A stretch of 64,000 nt of DNA from contig AP019702.1 in NCBI GenBank assembly GCA_006739055.1, positions 1,949,001-2,013,000 of the forward strand. The letters run 5' to 3'. The notes under the pieces were generated by a model, which was not told where the DNA came from, made no database searches, and saw nothing but the letters and a program-made list of their open reading frames with translations. Source of the stretch: Allostella vacuolata. Its GTDB lineage: Bacteria; Pseudomonadota; Alphaproteobacteria; ATCC43930; Allostellaceae. This document shows positions 37,272-46,913 of the stretch, piece after piece. The translations under genes and the position numbers were made by a program. The first letter of the stretch is position 1; every line of letters starts with the position of its first letter.

Positions 37272-37937
37272 ATGACCTACCAGTTCAATTTCGATCCGAT
37301 TTTCCGCAGTTTCGACAAGATGCTGGCCGGGCTGTGGCTCGGCCTGTGGCTGGCGGCCCTGTCGCTTGCGATCGGCTGCGTGATCGGGCTGCTCGTCGCC
37401 TATGGCCGGCAGTCGCGCATCGCGCCGCTCCGCTGGGCGCTGGTCACCTATGTCGAGGTGATCCGCAACTGCCCGATCCTGCTGCTGATCTTCTTCGTCT
37501 ATTTCGGCCTGCCGGAACTGGGGATCTTCTTCCTCGACAAGATCGACAGCTTCATCCTGACGCTCTCGGTCTATGCCGGTGCCTACCTGTCCGAGGTGTT
37601 CCGCTCCGGCCTCACCTCCATCCCGGTGCGCTATGTCGAGGCGGCCAAGGCGATCGGGCTGCGGCCCTGGCAGCGGCAGCGCTACGTCGTCCTGCCGGTG
37701 ATGTTCCGCATCACCCTGCCCGCACTCGCCAACAACCTGATCTCGCTGTTCAAGGACACCTCGCTGGCGGCGGCCATCGCCATTCCCGAGCTGACCTTCA
37801 TCACCCGGCAGATCAACGCCAACACCTTCCGCGTCATGGAAAGCTGGCTGACCGCCAGCGTGCTCTATCTCGTCACCTGCTACGCCATCGCCTGGGCGCT
37901 GCGCCGGGTCGAGCGGCGCTACGCCGTGATCCGCTAG
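37272..37937 (+). CDS. Amino acid ABC transporter permease (HisM/GlnP type)
   Basis: 221 residues with the polar amino acid permease pattern: a first span LWLGLWLAALSLAIGCVIGLL, then VIRNCPILLLIFFVYFGLP, and the coupling loop [19 protein letters not shown] near 125-145. It forms one half of the channel with the next gene. It lies 17 nt upstream of that gene. Confidence 0.92.
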   Translation: MTYQFNFDPIFRSFDKMLAGLWLGLWLAALSLAIGCVIGLLVAYGRQSRIAPLRWALVTYVEVIRNCPILLLIFFVYFGLPELGIFFLDKIDSFILTLSVYAGAYLSEVFRSGLTSIPVRYVEAAKAIGLRPWQRQRYVVLPVMFRITLPALANNLISLFKDTSLAAAIAIPELTFITRQINANTFRVMESWLTASVLYLVTCYAIAWALRRVERRYAVIR

Positions 37938-37953
37938 GAAGGGTCTCCGTCCC

Positions 37954-38628
37954 ATGTTCTCCTTCGAGCCGGGCACCTTCCTCTTCGAGGCATGGGTCGC
38001 CCGCAACCAGCTGCTGGCCGGCCTTGCCGTCACCGCGCAGCTGTCGGTCATCACGATCTTCGCGGGCTCGGTCATCGGCGTCTTCGGCGGCGTCGGCCTC
38101 ACCTACGGCCCGCTACCGATCCGCTTCCTGCTGCGCGTCTATGTCGACGCGGTGCGCGGCATCCCGGTCCTGGTGCTGATCCTCTTCAGCTACTACGGCC
38201 TGGCGCTGCTCGGCATCCACATCTCGCCCTTCACCGCCGGCGTGGTGGCGCTGGGCGGCTTCTGCGGCGCCCATATGTCGGAGACGGTGCGCGGCGCGCT
38301 CGAATCGATCCCGGCCGGCCAGACCGAGGCCGCCAAGGCGATCGGCCTGCGCTTCACCCAGCGGCTGCGCTATGTCCTGCTGCCGCAGGCGGTGCGCCGG
38401 CTGCTGCCGCCCTGGGTCAACACCGGGGTCGAGATGGTCAAGGGCACGACCCTGCTGTCGATCATCGGCGTCGTCGAGCTGCTGCTCGCGACGCAGCAGA
38501 CGATCGCCCGCAACTACCTGATCCTGCAATTCTATTTCGCCGCCGGCATGCTCTATGTGCTGGTCAACATCACCATTTCGCAACTGGGCGCGCTGCTGGA
38601 GCGGCGCACCGCCCACCTCCGCTACTGA
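37954..38628 (+). CDS. Amino acid ABC transporter permease (HisQ/GlnP type)
   Basis: 224 residues. Spans include [20 protein letters not shown] and [19 protein letters not shown], with coupling loop [20 protein letters not shown] near 125-148. AGGAAGGG lies ahead of the ATG. It is the second channel half for the importer. Confidence 0.92.
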   Translation: MFSFEPGTFLFEAWVARNQLLAGLAVTAQLSVITIFAGSVIGVFGGVGLTYGPLPIRFLLRVYVDAVRGIPVLVLILFSYYGLALLGIHISPFTAGVVALGGFCGAHMSETVRGALESIPAGQTEAAKAIGLRFTQRLRYVLLPQAVRRLLPPWVNTGVEMVKGTTLLSIIGVVELLLATQQTIARNYLILQFYFAAGMLYVLVNITISQLGALLERRTAHLRY

Positions 38629-38636
38629 GGGATCCC

Positions 38637-39413
38637 ATGGCCGAACCCCAGCCGCTCCTGCGCGCGATCGACGTCCACAAGAAGTTCGGCGACGTCGAGG
38701 TGCTGAAGGGCATCGACATCGACGTCCAGAAGGGCGAGGTGCTGGCGATCATCGGCTCGTCCGGGTCGGGCAAGACCACCTTCCTGCGCTGCATCAACCT
38801 GCTGGAGGAGTTCCACCAGGGCGAGATCCAGGTCGATGGCGAGCGCATCGGCTACACCGCCGGCAGCCACAAACGCCTGGGCGAGGCGGCGATCGCGGCC
38901 CAGCGCGCGCGCATCGGCATGGTGTTCCAGAGCTTCAACCTGTTCCCGCACATGACGGCCGAGCAGAACGTGACCCTCGGCCTGATCAAGGTGCAGGGCC
39001 GGCGCAAGGAGGAGGCGGTCGAGATCGCCCGGCGCTGGCTCGACCGGGTCGGGCTGGCGGAGCGGCGCGACCACTATCCCTACCAGCTCTCCGGCGGCCA
39101 GCAGCAGCGCGTCGCCATCGCCCGCGCGGTCTCCATGGAGCCGAAGCTGGTGCTGTTCGACGAGGTCACCTCGGCCCTCGACCCGGAACTGGTGTCCGAG
39201 GTGCTGGCGGTGATGCAGGACCTGGCGAAGAGCGGCATGACCATGCTGGTGGTCAGCCACGAGATGTCGTTCGTGCGTGCGGTCGCCACCCGGGTCGTCT
39301 TCATGGAGGCGGGCCGGATCGCCGAGGAGGGGCCGCCGGCCGAGCTGTTCGCCCGGCCGAAGTCCGAGCGGCTGGCCGCCTTTCTCGGCCGCTTCCACGG
39401 CCTCGCCCACTGA
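38637..39413 (+). CDS. Amino acid ABC transporter ATP-binding protein (GlnQ type)
   Basis: 258 residues. Walker A GSSGSGKT is at 40-47, signature LSGGQQQR starts at 151, Walker [14 protein letters not shown] at 171-183 (the EVTSALDP form is typical of polar amino acid importers) and the H-loop is H208. It starts 8 nt after the permease. Its TGA is overlapped by a possible CTG start of the next gene. Confidence 0.94.
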   Translation: MAEPQPLLRAIDVHKKFGDVEVLKGIDIDVQKGEVLAIIGSSGSGKTTFLRCINLLEEFHQGEIQVDGERIGYTAGSHKRLGEAAIAAQRARIGMVFQSFNLFPHMTAEQNVTLGLIKVQGRRKEEAVEIARRWLDRVGLAERRDHYPYQLSGGQQQRVAIARAVSMEPKLVLFDEVTSALDPELVSEVLAVMQDLAKSGMTMLVVSHEMSFVRAVATRVVFMEAGRIAEEGPPAELFARPKSERLAAFLGRFHGLAH

Positions 39414-40546
39414 GCGGCCAGCCCGCGCTCGCCCGGCCGCTGCTGGTCGGCAGCGACATCTACCGGGTCTCGCGCTACGGCCGGCGCCATCCGCTGTCGA
39501 TCCCGCGCGTCTCGACCGCGATCGACCTGGCCCGTGCCATGGGCTGGCTGCCCGACGCCGCCTATGTCGACAGCCCGCGGGCGACCGTCGAGGAGCTGAT
39601 CCGCTTCCACGACCCGGCCTATGTCGCCGCCCTGATGGAGGCGGAGCGCACCCAGCATGCCGATGCCGAGCTGTGCCGGCGCCATGCCATCGGCTGCAGC
39701 GGCAACCCGGTCTTTCCGGAGGTGTTCCGGCGTCCGGCGACCTCGGTCGGGGCCAGCCTGGAGGGGGCGCGCCGGCTGGCGGGCGGCGGGGTCGTCTACA
39801 ATCCGGCCGGCGGCACCCATCACGGCCGGCGGGACCGGGCGAGCGGCTTCTGCTTCTTCAACGACCCGGTGCTGGCGATCCTGGCCTTCCTGGACCAGGG
39901 GCTGGAGCGCGTTCTCTATGTCGATCTCGACGCCCATCACGGCGACGGGGTCGAGGATGCGTTCGCCGCCGACGACCGGGTCCTGACCATCTCGATCCAC
40001 GAGGCCGGGCGCTGGCCGCATACCGGCCTGCTGGCCGACCGGGCGGGCGGCATGGCGCGCAACCTGCCGGTGCCCGCGGGCTTCCATGACGACGAGCTGG
40101 CGGCGATCGTCGACGGCGCCATCCTGCCGCTGGCCGACCGGTTCCGGCCGCAGGCGCTGGTGGTGCAGTGCGGCGCCGACGCGCTGGAGGACGATCCGCA
40201 GAGCCGCCTGTCCCTGTCGAACGGTGCCCTGTGGGCGGCAATCGCCGCCCTGATGGGGGTGGCGCCGCGCCTGCTGGTGCTGGGCGGCGGCGGCTACAAC
40301 CCGTGGTCGGTCGGGCGCTGCTGGGCCGGGGTCTGGGCGACGCTCAACCGCCTGCCCATCCCCGACCGGCTGCCCCAGGCCGCCGAGGCGGTGCTGCGCC
40401 AGCTGGAATGGAACCACAGCCGCGGCCGCAACCCGCCGGACCACTGGTTCACCACCATCGTCGACCCGCCGCGGCGCGGGCCGGTGCGGCCGGAAGTGCA
40501 GGCGGCCATCGTCGCCACCCTCGCCAGCGGGCCGCCCGTCGGCTAA
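39410..40546 (+). CDS. Histone deacetylase-family amidohydrolase (start uncertain)
   Basis: About 378 residues if begun at CTG 39410. HDAC motifs are complete: [35 protein letters not shown] with the His-His pair, [17 protein letters not shown] with the zinc Asp and His, then [14 protein letters not shown] and LGGGGYN. Family members remove acyl groups from polyamines or acetoin-related lysines. No ATG, GTG or TTG lies in frame between the ATPase stop and ATG 39539, and starting there would remove the conserved N-terminus. A CTG overlapping the ATPase stop (CTGA) is the simplest start, but it is unproven. Confidence 0.8.
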   Translation: MSGQPALARPLLVGSDIYRVSRYGRRHPLSIPRVSTAIDLARAMGWLPDAAYVDSPRATVEELIRFHDPAYVAALMEAERTQHADAELCRRHAIGCSGNPVFPEVFRRPATSVGASLEGARRLAGGGVVYNPAGGTHHGRRDRASGFCFFNDPVLAILAFLDQGLERVLYVDLDAHHGDGVEDAFAADDRVLTISIHEAGRWPHTGLLADRAGGMARNLPVPAGFHDDELAAIVDGAILPLADRFRPQALVVQCGADALEDDPQSRLSLSNGALWAAIAALMGVAPRLLVLGGGGYNPWSVGRCWAGVWATLNRLPIPDRLPQAAEAVLRQLEWNHSRGRNPPDHWFTTIVDPPRRGPVRPEVQAAIVATLASGPPVG

Positions 40547-40556
40547 TAGGGTCGCC

Positions 40557-41039
40557 ATGAAGACCGGCATTGCCCAGAACTGGACCCGCCGCGGCCTGCT
40601 GGCCGCCGCCCTCGGGGCCGCCGCCCTGCCGGCCCTGGCCCAGCTCGTTGGCTTCCCGACCTCGCCGATGACGATCGAGACGGCCGACGGCCGCCGCCAC
40701 GCCTTCACGGTCGAGGTGGCGCTGACCGACGCCCAGCAGATGCAGGGCCTGATGTACCGCCGCTCGCTCGAGCCCGACCGCGGCATGATCTTCATCTACA
40801 AGGCCGACGCGCCGCTCGCGATGTGGATGAAGAACACCTACATCCCGCTCGACATGCTGTTCCTCAGCGCCGACGGGCGGATCATCAACCTGATCGAGAA
40901 CGTGCCGCCGCAGACGCTGGACAGCCGCCCCTCGGACGGGCCGGCGCGCGCCGTGGTCGAGCTGGCGGCCGGCACGGTGGCGCGCCTCGGCATCCGGCCC
41001 GGCGACCGGGTGATCCACGATCGCCTGACGGGACGCTGA
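40557..41039 (+). CDS. DUF192 family protein, exported
   Basis: 160 residues. A leader with a twin arginine (WTRRGLLAAALGAAALPALA) suggests export. The DUF192 pattern follows: MTIETADGRRHAFTVEVAL, GLMYRRSLEPDRGMIF, then MWMKNTYIPLDMLFL. It lies 10 nt after the HDAC-family gene and is probably co-transcribed. The family's function is unknown. Confidence 0.87.
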   Translation: MKTGIAQNWTRRGLLAAALGAAALPALAQLVGFPTSPMTIETADGRRHAFTVEVALTDAQQMQGLMYRRSLEPDRGMIFIYKADAPLAMWMKNTYIPLDMLFLSADGRIINLIENVPPQTLDSRPSDGPARAVVELAAGTVARLGIRPGDRVIHDRLTGR

Positions 41040-41076
41040 CGGCTCCCCCTCGCGTTGCTTCGGCAGGCGAGGCAGA

Positions 41077-42690
41077 ATGGCGCGCATGATCCGCCCGATC
41101 GGCTTTGCCGTCCTGCTGCTGCTGGCCGCCTGTGCCGGCCGCCCGTTACCACCCGTGGCCATCGACCCCGGCGCCGCCAGCGACGAGGCGGTCACGGCGG
41201 CGCTGTTCGACGCGATCGCCGACCAGCCGCCCCTGTTGCAGACCTATGTGCGGCGCCTGCCGAAGGGGGCGGACCTGCACAACCACCTGTCGGGCACCAT
41301 CTACGCCGAAAGCTACATCGGCTGGGCGGCCAAGGCCGGCCTGTGCTTCGACCGCGAGCGCCGGGCGCTGGTCGCGCCGAAGCCGCCCTGCGACTCGCGC
41401 CGCGGCCGGCCGCCGGTGGCCGGCGCCGACGGCGCGCTGCGGGCGGTGATGATCGACGCGCTGTCGATGCGCAACTTCGTGCCCGGCACGACGGCCGCCT
41501 CCGGCCGCGACCAGTTCTTCGCCACCTTCTCGCGGTTCGGTGCGGTCTCGGACGACTGGGGGCCGATGCTGGCGGAGGCGGCGCGGCGCGGCGCCGACAA
41601 CGGCGTCCTGCACATGGAGCTGATGATCTCCCCCGACCGCGGCCGGTCGCGCGGGCTGGGCCGGGCGATGGCGGCGTCCTGGACGGGCGATTTCGACGCG
41701 TTCGAGCAGCGCCTGGCGCCGCAGCTTCCGCCGCTGATCGCGACCGCCCGGGCCGATCTCGACCGCGCCGAGACCGGCAAGCGGGATATCCTGGGCTGCG
41801 ATACCCCGCGGCCGCAACCCGGCTGCGCGGTCACCGTGCGCTACATCGCCCAGGTGGTCCGGCTGCTGCCGCCGGAGCAGGTCTTCGCCCAGACCGTCAC
41901 GGCCTTCGCGCTGGCCGAGGCCGATCCGCGCATCGTCGGCCTCAACTTCGTCGGCGCCGAGGATGATGGGGTCGCCCTGCGCGACTACCGCCTGCACATG
42001 CGGATGATCGCTCACCAGCGCCAGCGCCATCCGGACGTCGCGGTGGCGCTCCATGCGGGCGAGCTGGTCGCCGGCATGGTCCCGCCCGAGGAGTTGCGCT
42101 TCCATATCCGCGAAGCGGTCGAGGTGGCGGGTGCCCGGCGCATCGGCCAGGGCGTCGCCATCATGCATGAGGACGACCCGATCGGCCTGCTGGAGGAGAT
42201 GGCCCGCCGCGAGGTGCTGGTGGAGATCAACCTGACCAGCAACGACGGTATCCTCGGCGTCACGGGGGCGCACCATCCGCTGCCCCTCTATCGCCGGTTC
42301 GGCGTGCCGGTGGCGCTTTCGACCGACGACGAGGGCGTGTCCCGCAGCGACCTGACCCAGGAATATATCCGCGCGGTGCAGGAATTCGGCCTCGACTACG
42401 AGGATCTGAAGACGATCGCGCGCGACAGCCTGACCCACGCCTTCCTGCCGGGGGCCAGCCTGTGGGAAGGCGACTTCGCCCGCAGCTACGTGGAGGCCTG
42501 CGAGGAGGCCGACCCGGCTTCGCCGCCGCCGGCTGCCTGCGCCGGATTCCTGGCCGGGAGCGAGAAGGCGACCCTGCAGTGGCGGCTGGAGACGGCCTTC
42601 GCGGCCTTCGAGGAGGCGGTGCACGACGAGGTCGCCCGCCACCCGCATCTGCTGCAACGGGCCGGCGTCCAGGGGGTGCCGGCGCCATGA
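41077..42690 (+). CDS. Adenosine deaminase-family lipoprotein (ADGF-like)
   Basis: 537 residues. A lipobox (LLLLAAC, C19) marks it as a lipid-anchored exported protein. Zinc ligands H68 and H70 are in [11 protein letters not shown]. Further catalytic motifs are [22 protein letters not shown] and STDDEGVSR. The extra N-terminal and internal segments make it longer than cytosolic adenosine deaminase (about 340) and recall secreted ADGF/CECR1-like enzymes. It would deaminate adenosine or a related nucleoside outside the inner membrane. Its TGA overlaps the next ATG. Confidence 0.88.
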   Translation: MARMIRPIGFAVLLLLAACAGRPLPPVAIDPGAASDEAVTAALFDAIADQPPLLQTYVRRLPKGADLHNHLSGTIYAESYIGWAAKAGLCFDRERRALVAPKPPCDSRRGRPPVAGADGALRAVMIDALSMRNFVPGTTAASGRDQFFATFSRFGAVSDDWGPMLAEAARRGADNGVLHMELMISPDRGRSRGLGRAMAASWTGDFDAFEQRLAPQLPPLIATARADLDRAETGKRDILGCDTPRPQPGCAVTVRYIAQVVRLLPPEQVFAQTVTAFALAEADPRIVGLNFVGAEDDGVALRDYRLHMRMIAHQRQRHPDVAVALHAGELVAGMVPPEELRFHIREAVEVAGARRIGQGVAIMHEDDPIGLLEEMARREVLVEINLTSNDGILGVTGAHHPLPLYRRFGVPVALSTDDEGVSRSDLTQEYIRAVQEFGLDYEDLKTIARDSLTHAFLPGASLWEGDFARSYVEACEEADPASPPPAACAGFLAGSEKATLQWRLETAFAAFEEAVHDEVARHPHLLQRAGVQGVPAP

Positions 42691-44027
42691 TCTTCGGCGC
42701 GGACGACCGCGTCGAAATCACCACGACCACGGTCCTGCCGTGGAGCGCCATCGTCCAGCTCGACATCGTCTTCCCCAACGGCGGGGCTGCCGCGACCGGG
42801 GTGCTGATCGGCCCCAACGACCTGCTGACCGTGGGCCATGCGGTCTACAGCGCCGAGTATGGCGGCTTCGCCACGGAGATCCGTGTCTCCCCCGGGCGGA
42901 GCGGGTTGCTCGAGCCGTATGGCATCGCCCAGTCGATTGCCTTCCAGGTCGATCCCCGCTGGGTCGAGAACGACTATGCCGGCGCTGCGATCGACCCGTT
43001 CAGCTACGACTATGCCCTGATCACTCTCGACCGGCCGATCGGCGACAGTGCCGGCTACCTGCCGGTCGGGGTGCTGGACGATCCGGTCGGGGTCGCCATG
43101 GAGTCGGCCGGCTACCCGGCCGACCGCGGCTACGACTTCCTCTACAGCACCGCCGGGACGGTCGATTCGGCGGACATCGACACGCTGTTCTTCGATGACG
43201 ACCTCGACCTGCGCGGCGGCCAGAGCGGCTCGCCGGTGATGCTGGCCAACCCGGCCGGCGGCGATGCGACGGTCTATGGCCTGATCTCGTTCGACTATCC
43301 GCTGCCGCCCTTCTCCAACGGCGTGCTGCGCATCACCGAGGAGAGCCTGGCGGCGATCCGGCGCTGGGCGGCGACCAACGACGCGACCGCCGGGGCCGAC
43401 TGGATCGAGGGTGGTCCCTCCGGCGATCTCTGGAACGGGCTGGCCGGGGCGGACACCATCCTCGGCTTCGGTGGCGCGGACACCATCGATGGCGGCGAGG
43501 GCGACGACGAGCTGAACGGCAACCTGGGCGCGGACGTGGTCCATGGCGGTCCCGGTGCCGATTTCGTGCGCGGCGGGCAGGGCGCCGACACCCTGTTCGG
43601 CGGCGCCGGCGATGACTGGCACGTCAACGGCAACCTCGGCGACGACAGCGTGCTGGGCGGGCAGGGGGACGACCAGCTGTTCGGCGGCGCCGGCGCCGAC
43701 ACGATCGAGGGGGGGCCGGGCGCGGACACCCTGTCGGGCGATCTCGGCGACGACGTCCTGCTGGGCGGGGAGGGGGCGGACCGCTTCGTCTATCGCGCCG
43801 GCGGCGGCATCGACCATATCCGCGACTTCACCCCCGGCGTCGACCGGCTGCTGCTCGATCTCGGCGCGGCCGGGACGATCGACGGCGTCGACTCGGTCGC
43901 CGATATCCTGTCGCGCCTGTCGGACAGCCTGCAGGGAGCCGTCCTCGCCTTGGGCTCTGGAGCCGGGATACGCTTCGACGGCGTGCCTCTCGGCGCGCTC
44001 GACGCGGACGATTTCCTGATCGTGTAG
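42687..44027 (+). CDS. Trypsin-like serine protease with C-terminal RTX repeats
   Basis: 446 residues in two parts. Residues 1-235 form a trypsin/V8-like protease with H51 (LTVGHAVYS), D108 (YDYALITLD) and S180 (GGQSGSPVM). Residues about 250-375 hold at least ten GGxGxDxUx calcium-binding nonapeptides (for example [18 protein letters not shown]). The end has the RTX C-terminal pattern [18 protein letters not shown] used for type I secretion. There is no Sec signal, as expected for type I substrates. ATGA overlaps the adenosine deaminase stop. No type I exporter genes are in the window. Confidence 0.87.
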   Translation: MIFGADDRVEITTTTVLPWSAIVQLDIVFPNGGAAATGVLIGPNDLLTVGHAVYSAEYGGFATEIRVSPGRSGLLEPYGIAQSIAFQVDPRWVENDYAGAAIDPFSYDYALITLDRPIGDSAGYLPVGVLDDPVGVAMESAGYPADRGYDFLYSTAGTVDSADIDTLFFDDDLDLRGGQSGSPVMLANPAGGDATVYGLISFDYPLPPFSNGVLRITEESLAAIRRWAATNDATAGADWIEGGPSGDLWNGLAGADTILGFGGADTIDGGEGDDELNGNLGADVVHGGPGADFVRGGQGADTLFGGAGDDWHVNGNLGDDSVLGGQGDDQLFGGAGADTIEGGPGADTLSGDLGDDVLLGGEGADRFVYRAGGGIDHIRDFTPGVDRLLLDLGAAGTIDGVDSVADILSRLSDSLQGAVLALGSGAGIRFDGVPLGALDADDFLIV

Positions 44028-44044
44028 CGGGCTCGCGGCGCGCG

Positions 44045-44197
44045 TCAGCCGAGGCTGGCGCGGGCCGCGATCTCTTCCAGCTCGTCCCTCGATTCCGGCG
44101 TCGGCTCGGTCGGCGACAGGGCAATGCCCAGCAGCAGCATCGCCATCCCGATCAGGGGGGGCGCCTCAAGCAGTCCCCCTTCAAGCAGCCCGGGCAC
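44045..44197 (-). CDS. Candidate small hydrophobic protein (about 50 aa)
   Basis: From GTG 44197 a 50-codon frame gives a short leader, one hydrophobic span (about residues 14-28, LIGMAMLLLGIAL) and a charged tail (ESRDELEEIAARASLG). GGAGCAGGG lies upstream inside the end of the ATP-grasp gene, which it overlaps by 17 bp. Shorter starts at ATG 44146 or 44140 are possible. There is no family match. It is supported only by frame, ribosome-site and membrane-span pattern. Confidence 0.35.
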   Translation of the reverse strand: MPGLLEGGLLEAPPLIGMAMLLLGIALSPTEPTPESRDELEEIAARASLG

Positions 44198-45146
44198 GAC
44201 CCTGCTCCGCCAACAGCCGGGTGAGGTGGCGGGCGATCGCCTTCATGCCGGACTTGCCGGCCCGCGCCTCGGCATCGGGGTTGTAGTTGGTGTTGGTGTT
44301 GACGTCGTAGGTCCAGGCCTTGCCGTGGCGGTCGACGATGAACTCGATGCCGGCGACGCCGATGTCGTTGGCGGCCAGGAACCGCTCCCAGGCAGGGATC
44401 AGCGGGTGGCTGAACCCGTCGACGATGCGGAACTTCTCCGACGGCGCGGTCGCCGGGCAGGCCTCGAACGCATCGCCGGCCGGAGCGGCGTCGTCGATCT
44501 GGCACTGGTCGGCGGGGCACAGTTCGAAGCCTTCGCCGGTGTCGACCCGCACCGCATAGTGGAAGCGGCCGCCGATGAACTCGACCCGGGTGATGAAGGG
44601 CTCCGGCGCCTCGACGTAGCGCTGCACCAGGGTGATGCCGTCGATCGGTTCCTCGAAATCGGACGAGGCAAGATGCTCGTCGACCGCCGCCCGCGACAGC
44701 AGCAGGCGCACGCCGAGCCCCTTGCCGGCGCGGTTGTGCTTCAGGATGACCGGGTAGCCGATGGCGTCGGCCGCGGCCGCGACATGCTCGCGCCCGACCG
44801 CGGCGATGGTGTCGGGCGTGTCGATGCCGAAGCGGGCGAGCGCCTGGTACTGCGCGACCTTGCTGATCTCCAGCGCCAGGGCCCGGCTGCCGTTGACGAC
44901 CGTCCGGCCGTGCCGCTCCAGCCAGGCCAGCACCGCGCCGGCATGCTCGGGCGCAAAGCGATGGCCGCGGGTGTGCGAGGAGGCGCTCATGCGGTTGTAG
45001 AAGACGCCGTCGGGCGGGGCCGCGCGCAGGTCGAGCGCGCCGCGGTCGATGAACCACTCCTCGAACGGCGTGCCGATCTCCGCGAAGGCGGCGCGCAGCG
45101 GCTCCACCCAGGCGTCGTTCTCATGAATCACGAATGCCTTCGCCAT
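44181..45146 (-). CDS. RimK-like ATP-grasp family protein
   Basis: 321 residues. An N-terminal domain with FYNRMSASSHTRGHRFAPEH is followed by the ATP-grasp core: YPVILKHNRAGKGLGVRL (about 140-157), TLVQRYVEAPEPFITRVEF and the metal-binding end WTYDVNTNTNYN with its conserved Asn and Asp. RimK-type enzymes add amino acids to proteins or small molecules. The partner is unknown here. It stands between the LysR gene and the RTX protease, on the minus strand. Confidence 0.82.
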   Translation of the reverse strand: MAKAFVIHENDAWVEPLRAAFAEIGTPFEEWFIDRGALDLRAAPPDGVFYNRMSASSHTRGHRFAPEHAGAVLAWLERHGRTVVNGSRALALEISKVAQYQALARFGIDTPDTIAAVGREHVAAAADAIGYPVILKHNRAGKGLGVRLLLSRAAVDEHLASSDFEEPIDGITLVQRYVEAPEPFITRVEFIGGRFHYAVRVDTGEGFELCPADQCQIDDAAPAGDAFEACPATAPSEKFRIVDGFSHPLIPAWERFLAANDIGVAGIEFIVDRHGKAWTYDVNTNTNYNPDAEARAGKSGMKAIARHLTRLLAEQGRARAA

Positions 45147-45256
45147 CGCCGGTCCGCCCCGTCGCTCGATCCCTGTTCGGGCGAAGATGGCGACGGCGGC
45201 GGCGATCCCCCAAGCGACGATTTCTCGGGCCGGCCCCTAGATTTTCTTGAAGCCTC

Positions 45257-46213
45257 TCACTCCGGGGCGACCTGGGTCCGCAGCCACTCCTTGAACACCC
45301 GCACCTTGGGCAGCAGCGCCTTGGCCTTCGGATGGACCATGTAGTAGGCGAAGCGCACCGGCAGGGTCAGGTCGAACGGCTTCACCAGCCGGCCGCTCGC
45401 GATGTCGGCATCGGCGAGCGTCGACTTGGCGAGCGCCACGCCGCGGCCGAGGATCGCGGCCTCCACCACCAGGCTCGCCTGATTGAAGCGCGGGCCGCGA
45501 TGGGCGTCGACCCCGGCGATGCCGGCCGCCTTCACCCACATGGGCCAGGTCGGGCAGGTGTCGTCGCCGTCCGGGCTGTCGTCGTGCAGCAGCGTGTGGG
45601 CGCGCAGCATCTCGGGCCCCGTCAGCGGGTTCTCGCAGTCCAGCAGGGCCGGGCTGCACACCGGATAGACCGTGTCCCGGATCAGCAGTTCGGATTCCAG
45701 GTCGGCATAGATGCCCGCGCCGTAGCGGATGGCGAGGTCGACGTCGCCGATCGAGAAGTCGGCCAGGCCCATCGAGGCGGAGATGCGCACGTCGATCTCC
45801 GGGTTGGCGGCCTGGAAGCTGTCGAGCCGCGGCATCAGCCACTTGGCGGCAAACGACGGGGCGACGCTGACCGTCAGGACGCCGTGCTGGCCGACCGCGG
45901 CCAGTTCGTCCATCGCCTCGACCAGGCGCTCGAACGCCTCGCGCACGCCCGGCAGGTACGCCCGGCCGCTGTCGGTAAGCTGCAGCCCGTTGCGCTCCCG
46001 CCGGAAGAGCATCATGCCGAGGAAGTCCTCCAGCGCCTTGACCTGGTGGCTGACGGCGGCCGGGGTGACGAAGAGCTCGCCCGCGGCCCGGGTGAAGCTG
46101 CCATGCCGCGCCGACGCCTCGAACGCGCGCAGCGAGTTCAAGGGCGGCAGGCGTCGCCACCGGCTCTGCGGCGCCCGGGGGGCACGCGCGACGTTCGTCT
46201 GATCATCGTCCAT
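45257..46213 (-). CDS. LysR-family regulator, GcvA type
   Basis: 318 residues. An N-terminal extension of about 20 residues precedes RLPPLNSLRAFEASARHGSFTRAAGELFVTPAAVSHQ, the GcvA-like wHTH (about 22-80). The effector-binding domain follows with RYGAGIYADLESELLIRD. GcvA-type regulators control amino acid metabolism or AmpC-like genes. Its target is not evident; the divergent 186-residue unknown gene or the ATP-grasp gene are candidates. Confidence 0.86.
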   Translation of the reverse strand: MDDDQTNVARAPRAPQSRWRRLPPLNSLRAFEASARHGSFTRAAGELFVTPAAVSHQVKALEDFLGMMLFRRERNGLQLTDSGRAYLPGVREAFERLVEAMDELAAVGQHGVLTVSVAPSFAAKWLMPRLDSFQAANPEIDVRISASMGLADFSIGDVDLAIRYGAGIYADLESELLIRDTVYPVCSPALLDCENPLTGPEMLRAHTLLHDDSPDGDDTCPTWPMWVKAAGIAGVDAHRGPRFNQASLVVEAAILGRGVALAKSTLADADIASGRLVKPFDLTLPVRFAYYMVHPKAKALLPKVRVFKEWLRTQVAPE

Positions 46214-46345
46214 CGGCGGCCATTACATGGTCGGGGGGCAGCGGGTGAATCAAATTTCTGTATCGAGCCCCTTGAGAATGTCTCGTTTGTCGGCGGCCGG
46301 CTACGCCTCTAGGTCAGAAGGCCCGACCGAGGACCCTTGCGAGCC

Positions 46346-46906
46346 ATGCCCCCCTTCGATTCCGCCCTGTCGGACGCCATCGGCGACAGCAGCCTGCGCA
46401 CCGGGTTCACCTACGACGAGATCGGCTGGATTGCCGACCTGGCGCCGTCGATCGCCCTGCGGCGCGGCGTCGATCCGTCGGGGCTGCCGGGCGGGGTCAT
46501 CCTGACCGACGCCCATCGCGACGCCGAACCCCTGTGGCGACTGTCGCGTCACCGCCTGCTGACGGCGCCGGCCCGCACATTGCTCGGCGGCGAGGTGGTG
46601 GTGGCGACGACGCTGCTCTGCCTCGAAGTCGCCTTTCCCGCCCACATCGTCGTGCCGGGCGCGGTGCTGGCGACGGTCCATCTCGATCGCCGCCCTTCGC
46701 CGACGGTGCCCGGCGCGCTGCACGGCCGGTTCGGCCAGGTCGCCGTTCGGCGCCTGTCGGAGGATGCGGACGAAGAGGCGCCGGGGCGCAGCTTCCGGGT
46801 CATCTACGCCGCCGCGGCCGACTGCGCCCGCTGGCCGAATGCCCGCCCGGCCGAGCCGATCGGCGATGCCGACCTGTGGCCGGCCGCCCACCTGGCGTTC
46901 GGCTGA
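46346..46906 (+). CDS. Hypothetical protein upstream of siroheme synthase
   Basis: 186 residues, not recognised. It has an acidic start (MPPFDSALSDAIGDSSLRTG), a central strand-rich part (GGEVVVATTLLCLEVAFPAHIVVPGAV) and a late RSFRVIYAAAADCARWP. No membrane span or signal is clear. A TTG nine bases upstream (46337) is an alternative start; a GAGGA sits at 46329-46333. It ends 7 nt before cysG, so it probably belongs to the siroheme/sulfite reductase operon. Confidence 0.6.
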   Translation: MPPFDSALSDAIGDSSLRTGFTYDEIGWIADLAPSIALRRGVDPSGLPGGVILTDAHRDAEPLWRLSRHRLLTAPARTLLGGEVVVATTLLCLEVAFPAHIVVPGAVLATVHLDRRPSPTVPGALHGRFGQVAVRRLSEDADEEAPGRSFRVIYAAAADCARWPNARPAEPIGDADLWPAAHLAFG

Positions 46907-46913
46907 GGGTCCC

